A stretch of DNA of 8,735 nt from Limnohabitans sp. (lineage in GTDB: Bacteria > Pseudomonadota > Gammaproteobacteria > Burkholderiales > Burkholderiaceae_C), in the NCBI GenBank assembly GCA_024641725.1, contig JAHECM010000135.1:1-8735 (forward strand), in the 5' to 3' direction. The notes beneath the pieces are model-generated. The model saw only the letters and a program-made list of their open reading frames with translations, made no database searches and was not told the DNA's origin. Within the stretch, counting starts at the first letter, position 1. Each line of letters opens with the position of its first letter. Below are positions 5,591 through 8,735 of this stretch, in pieces. The position numbers were made by a program, and so were the translations under genes.

Positions 5591-5623
5591 TTTCGAACCC
5601 ATTTCGAAACCGTTCCGAACCCA
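5591..5623. repeat. Three tandem 11-bp near-repeats in the ogt-manB intergenic region
   Basis: TTTCGAACCCA (5591-5601), TTTCGAAACCG (5602-5612) and TTCCGAACCCA (5613-5623) follow one another without spacers. The first two contain the palindrome TTCGAA and the third has TCCGAA. An 11-bp period puts each copy on nearly the same face of the helix, as in operator arrays. The array lies 56 bp upstream of ogt and 91 bp upstream of manB. Function unknown. Confidence 0.7.
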
Positions 5624-5674
5624 ATTTGATCCTTTGACCTGCCTTTGGCGCGCAGGACAACAGGGGTGGCAACC

Positions 5675-5680
5675 TACAAT
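5675..5680 (+). promoter_or_regulatory. Candidate -10 box of manB
   Basis: TACAAT matches the -10 consensus at 5 of 6 positions and would start a leader of about 28 nt before the manB ATG. No good -35 box is found at 16-18 bp; TTGACC (5634-5639) is too far upstream. It may depend on an activator, perhaps through the repeats at 5591-5623, or it may not be the real promoter. Confidence 0.35.
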
Positions 5681-5714
5681 GCGGCATTCTTTCAACAGCC
5701 TTGTTCCAGCGACC

Positions 5715-7118
5715 ATGCAAGTCACCGCCTCCATCTTCAAAGCCTATGACATCCGCGGCGTGGTGCCGTCCACCCTCAATGTGGCCGTGGCCGAAGGCTT
5801 GGGCAAAGCCTTTGGCACGCAGGCGTTGGCCGAGGGCCAGAGCGCGGTGGCGGTGGGGCGCGATGGCCGGTTGAGCGGGCCAGACTTGTCGGCGGCCTTG
5901 GTCCGTGGCTTGGTGGCCGCTGGGGTGCGCGTGATTGACGTGGGCCTGGTGACCACCCCCATGCTCTACTACGCGGCCAACACCGCTTGCCAAAGCGGCA
6001 TCCAAGTCACCGGCAGCCACAACCCCAAAGACTACAACGGCTTCAAGATGGTCATGGCGGGCCGTGCCATTTATGGCGACGAAATCCAAGCCCTGCGCCA
6101 GATGATGGAAGCCGAAAGCTGGCAACTGCGTGCAGGCGGCAGCGTCGAGCACCTGGACGTGCTGGCCGCCTACAGCCAGCGCATCGTGGGCGATGTCAAG
6201 CTCGCGCGCCCCATGAAGATCGTGGTGGACTCGGGCAACGGCATTGCAGGCGCATCGGCCCCGGGCATCTTTCGGGCCCTGGGCTGTGAGGTGATCGAGC
6301 TGTTCAGCGAGGTGGACGGTGAGTTCCCCAACCACCACCCCGACCCCAGCAAGCCCGAAAACCTGCAAGACCTGATGCGCGCCCTGCAAGACAGCGACGC
6401 CGAACTGGGTTTGGCCTTTGACGGCGACGGCGACCGCTTGGGCATCGTCACCAAAGACGGCCAAAACATTTACCCCGACCGCCAGATGCAGCTGTTTGCC
6501 CAAGACGTGCTGACCCGCGTGCCCGGCGGCACCATTTTGTTTGACGTCAAGTGCTCACAGCGCCTGGCCCCGGCCATCGAAGCCGCGGGCGGCCAAGCGC
6601 TGATGTACAAAACCGGCCACTCGCTCATCAAGGCCAAGATGAAAGCCATCGAAGCTGCGGGCGGCCAGGCTCCGCTGGGGGGCGAGATGAGCGGCCACAT
6701 CTTCTTCAAAGAGCGTTGGTTTGGCTTTGACGACGGCACCTACGCCGGTTGCCGCTTGCTCGAAATTGTCAGCCGATCGCCCGACGCCAATGCCGTGCTC
6801 AACGCGCTGCCCAGCAGCTTCAGCACGCCCGAGCTGAACGTGGCCTGCTCCGAAGGCGAGCCGCACAGCGTGACCCAAGCCCTGCAAGCCAAAGCAGCCA
6901 CCAGCTTCAGCGCCCCCGCCGTGGTGTCCGACATCGACGGCCTGCGCGTGGACTGGCCCGATGGCTTTGGCCTGATCCGTGCATCGAACACCACGCCGGT
7001 GCTGGTGCTGCGCTTTGAAGGCCAAACCGAAGCGGCGCTGCACCGCATCGAAGCGGCCATGCTGGCCCTGCTGCGCTCGGTCGAGCCCGATGCGCAGCTG
7101 GGCGCGGCCGCGCATTGA
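5715..7118 (+). CDS. manB: Phosphomannomutase/phosphoglucomutase
   Basis: This alpha-D-phosphohexomutase interconverts hexose 6- and 1-phosphates (mannose and/or glucose) through a phosphoserine, supplying sugar-1-phosphates for surface polysaccharides. The 467-aa protein resembles AlgC-type PMM/PGM (~463 aa). In order it shows FKAYDIRG (8-15), AVGRDGRLSG (46-55), the active-site loop VTGSHNPKDYNGFK with phosphoserine Ser101, the metal loop FDGDGDR with aspartates 236, 238 and 240, the sugar-specificity loop GEMSGHIFF (from 323), and the phosphate-binding RASNTTPVLVLRFEG near the end. I chose the ATG at 5715 because MQVTASIFKAYDIRG matches the family start; longer frames reach a TTG at 5634 but are not conserved and would cover the promoter region. 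An AIEAAGGQA segment occurs twice (287-295 and 311-319). waaA follows 29 bp downstream. Whether it prefers mannose or glucose cannot be told by eye. Confidence 0.94.
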   Translation: MQVTASIFKAYDIRGVVPSTLNVAVAEGLGKAFGTQALAEGQSAVAVGRDGRLSGPDLSAALVRGLVAAGVRVIDVGLVTTPMLYYAANTACQSGIQVTGSHNPKDYNGFKMVMAGRAIYGDEIQALRQMMEAESWQLRAGGSVEHLDVLAAYSQRIVGDVKLARPMKIVVDSGNGIAGASAPGIFRALGCEVIELFSEVDGEFPNHHPDPSKPENLQDLMRALQDSDAELGLAFDGDGDRLGIVTKDGQNIYPDRQMQLFAQDVLTRVPGGTILFDVKCSQRLAPAIEAAGGQALMYKTGHSLIKAKMKAIEAAGGQAPLGGEMSGHIFFKERWFGFDDGTYAGCRLLEIVSRSPDANAVLNALPSSFSTPELNVACSEGEPHSVTQALQAKAATSFSAPAVVSDIDGLRVDWPDGFGLIRASNTTPVLVLRFEGQTEAALHRIEAAMLALLRSVEPDAQLGAAAH

Positions 7119-7147
7119 TGACTGTTTGGTGACTGTGTGGTCCTTGC

Positions 7148-8572
7148 ATGAGCCCTGGTTTTAGCCACGCCCTGTACAAGGTGCTGGTGTGGGCCGCGCA
7201 GCCCTTGCTGCGGCGCAAACTGGCCCGCCGCGCCGTGGCTGAGCCCGGTTACGCCGTGGCCGTGCCCGAGCGCTTTGGGCACTACACCCAGGCTGCGCAA
7301 GCCACCTCTGAGCTGGTGTGGGTGCATGCCGTGTCGCTGGGCGAGGCGCGAGCTGCGGCCATCTTGCTGCAGGCGCTGCGAGACGCGCTGCCGGGTGTGC
7401 GCATCTTGCTGACCCACGGCACCGCCACCGGCCGCGCCGAGGGGGCCAAACTGCTGCGCGAAGGCGATGTGCAGGTCTGGCAACCCTGGGACAGCCGCCA
7501 AGCCGTGCAGCGCTTCTTGATGCACTTTCGCCCGCGTGTGGGCCTTTTGATGGAAACCGAGGTCTGGCCCAACTTGGTGCTGCAAAGCCGCGCCGCTGGC
7601 GTGCCGCTGGCGCTGGTGAACGCCCGCATGAGCGACAAGTCCTTGCAGTCGGCCCTGCGCTGGGCCAGCCTGATGCGCCAAAGCTACGCCGCACTGGCCG
7701 GCGTCTGGGCCCAAACCGAGGCCGATGCTGCGCGGCTTCGTACGCTGGGTGCCACTGTGCAGGCGGTGACCGGCAACCTCAAATTCGACGCCCGCCCCGA
7801 TGCGGCGCAGTGCGACCAAGGCCAAGCTTGGCGGGCTCGCCAAACCCGTCCCGTGTTCATGTTCGCCAGCAGCCGCGAGGGCGAAGAAGCCCAGTGGATC
7901 GAGGCCATGCGCGCCTGCCCTGGCGCAGCGCTGGCCGCACAGTGGCTGATCGTGCCGCGTCATCCGCAGCGTGTGCAAGAGGTGCAAGCCTTGCTGCAAA
8001 GCGCGGGCTTGCGCGTGTCACGGCGCAGCCAGTGGGGCGCAGACGGTCCTGCTGATGGTCATGATGATGGTCCTGCTGATGGTCCCGAAGTTGCGAGCGC
8101 CCTGGCCGGGGGAGCGGCGGGACTGGGTGCACCCGAGCACGCGGATGCTGCGTCAGTTTGGCTGGGCGACAGTCTGGGCGAGATGGCGCTGTATTACAGC
8201 CTGGCCGATGCCGCCTTGCTGGGCGGCAGCTTTGCGCCGCTGGGTGGCCAGAACCTGATCGAGGCGGCCGCCTGTGGCTGCCCGGTGCTCATGGGGCCGC
8301 ACACCTTCAACTTTTTGGAAGTGGCTAGCCAAGCCGAGCAAGCAGGCGCTGCGCGCCGCGTGACCGACATGGCGCAAGCGGTGCAGCTGCTCGTGCATGC
8401 CGCACACAACTTGGCGCGGAGCGCGCCGGCTCCAGAGCCAACTGAACTGGATTTGCCGACAATGCGCGGGCAAGCCCGGGTCTTTGCCCAAGCCCACAAG
8501 GGCGCTGCCCAGCGCGTGGTCGGTTTGGTCAGGGGGTGGCTGGCCACGCCAGCGTCGCGACGCTTGAGCTGA
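7148..8572 (+). CDS. waaA: 3-deoxy-D-manno-octulosonic acid (Kdo) transferase
   Basis: WaaA (KdtA) transfers Kdo from CMP-Kdo to the lipid A precursor on the inner face of the cytoplasmic membrane. The N-terminus (ALYKVLVWAAQPLLRRKLARR) is the usual membrane-associated hydrophobic/basic segment. Hallmarks are WVHAVSLGEARAA with the catalytic glutamate (Glu66), LTHGTATGR, LLMETEVWPN, LVNARMS, VTGNLKFD, FASSREGEE, IVPRHPQR, WLGDSLGEMALYYSLAD, GGSFAPLGGQNLIEAAA and PVLMGPHTFNF. At 474 aa it is about 50 residues longer than E. coli WaaA (425). Much of the excess is a low-complexity Gly/Asp/Ala insertion at about residues 297-336, between the two parts of the CMP-Kdo-binding C-terminal domain, encoded partly by a short tandem repeat. 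The frame stays open and all motifs survive, so it is probably functional. Start at ATG 7148 (MSPGFSHALYK); no strong Shine-Dalgarno is seen. Number of Kdo residues added is unknown. Confidence 0.95.
   Translation: MSPGFSHALYKVLVWAAQPLLRRKLARRAVAEPGYAVAVPERFGHYTQAAQATSELVWVHAVSLGEARAAAILLQALRDALPGVRILLTHGTATGRAEGAKLLREGDVQVWQPWDSRQAVQRFLMHFRPRVGLLMETEVWPNLVLQSRAAGVPLALVNARMSDKSLQSALRWASLMRQSYAALAGVWAQTEADAARLRTLGATVQAVTGNLKFDARPDAAQCDQGQAWRARQTRPVFMFASSREGEEAQWIEAMRACPGAALAAQWLIVPRHPQRVQEVQALLQSAGLRVSRRSQWGADGPADGHDDGPADGPEVASALAGGAAGLGAPEHADAASVWLGDSLGEMALYYSLADAALLGGSFAPLGGQNLIEAAACGCPVLMGPHTFNFLEVASQAEQAGAARRVTDMAQAVQLLVHAAHNLARSAPAPEPTELDLPTMRGQARVFAQAHKGAAQRVVGLVRGWLATPASRRLS
8045..8084. 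repeat. 24-bp-period repeat inside waaA
   Basis: GGTCCTGCTGATGGTC occurs exactly at 8045-8060 and again at 8069-8084, separated by ATGATGAT. The 24-bp period equals eight codons and encodes GPADGHDD followed by GPADGPEV. It stays in frame and lies within the insertion in the Kdo transferase. Confidence 0.85.
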
Positions 8573-8609
8573 CGGCGTGGCGTGCGCCCTCGAGGCAAAC
8601 CACGGCCAG

Positions 8610-8661
8610 AAAAATCAGCCGCTTGCCATGACCGATGTGGTGCCAGTTGACGGGGCGGCTG
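8610..8661 (-). terminator. Possible terminator after the right-edge gene
   Basis: On the - strand, CAGCCGC (8661-8655) can pair with GCGGCTG (8622-8616), followed by A and then five T (8614-8610). It begins 5 bp after the stop of the gene entering from the right edge. The loop is long (32 nt), which weakens the case. The 94 bp between waaA and that gene hold nothing else I can identify. Confidence 0.4.
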
Positions 8662-8666
8662 GGCGT

Positions 8667-8735
8667 TCAGGGGGCCAGCAAGGCGTTGATGCTTTGCAGG
8701 TCTTCGGCCTTGAGCACACCGGCGGCTTGGCGCAG
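8667..8735 (-). CDS. C-terminal end of a gene, probably TolC-family outer membrane protein (partial)
   Basis: Reading in from the right edge, an open frame of 22 codons ends in TGA at 8669-8667 and gives a C-terminus LRQAAGVLKAEDLQSINALLAP. Codon use looks like that of its neighbours. The pattern (small residues, AGxL, then an acidic-DL pair and a hydrophobic end) resembles the C-terminus of TolC-type outer membrane efflux proteins, and tolC lies next to waaA in related Burkholderiales as I recall. With only 22 residues, the coding call is moderate and the product is a guess from context. Most of the gene lies outside the window. Confidence 0.5.
   Translation of the reverse strand: MRQAAGVLKAEDLQSINALLAP

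Noticed and set aside
5591..5623. tRNA or att-site remnant, because GGTTCGAAAC on the - strand resembles a T-loop
   Set aside because: There are no flanking T-arm pairs, acceptor stem, anticodon arm or integrase nearby; the tandem 11-bp pattern explains it better.
5634..5714. TTG-started N-terminal extension of manB
   Set aside because: The extra 27 residues do not resemble the family and overlap the likely promoter region.
6740..7999. 419-codon open frame on the - strand opposite manB and waaA
   Set aside because: It spans the junction of two conserved + strand genes and shows no family motifs; a shadow. The same holds for 5532-6503 on the - strand.

Overview
The window reads as a chromosomal segment of a betaproteobacterium in the order Burkholderiales, most likely Comamonadaceae. 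This rests on high GC, on protein sequences that look like that group, and on a waaA gene apparently next to a TolC-type gene. No database search was possible, so the taxonomic level is inference. Nearly all the sequence is coding, and there is no sign of phage, transposon, CRISPR or tRNA.

Layout from left to right. (1) The 3' end of a dTDP-L-rhamnose operon on the + strand: rfbA/rmlA (5'-truncated by the window edge) and rfbC/rmlC. (2) A perfect 10-bp hairpin terminator, then metK (S-adenosylmethionine synthetase) on the - strand, convergent with rfbC. (3) A 138-bp metK leader on the - strand. It carries a good sigma70 promoter (TTGAAA-N17-TATAAT) and, just downstream, an H-type pseudoknot with the sequence hallmarks of a SAM-II riboswitch. 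This is the most interesting element in the window. (4) Divergently, on the + strand, a small slyX-like gene and an RlmN/Cfr-type radical-SAM RNA methyltransferase. (5) On the - strand, ogt (O6-alkylguanine-DNA alkyltransferase) followed by an EamA-family transporter, joined by a 4-bp ATGA overlap. (6) A 179-bp divergent intergenic region with a G-rich stretch over the ogt start and three tandem 11-bp near-repeats. (7) On the + strand, a phosphomannomutase/phosphoglucomutase (manB/algC type) and waaA (Kdo transferase), the latter with a repeat-bearing insertion. (8) At the right edge, on the - strand, the last 22 codons of a gene that is probably a TolC-family outer membrane protein.

Two themes run through the window. 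One is cell-surface polysaccharide: the mutase can supply hexose-1-phosphate, RmlA and RmlC turn glucose-1-phosphate into the dTDP-rhamnose pathway, and WaaA attaches Kdo to lipid A. The other is SAM and alkyl-group chemistry: MetK makes SAM, the metK leader probably senses it, the RlmN-like enzyme consumes two SAM per methylation, and Ogt removes alkyl groups from DNA. The protein families are solid. The riboswitch rests on motif and pairing inspection against remembered SAM-II sequences and should be tested with a covariance model.
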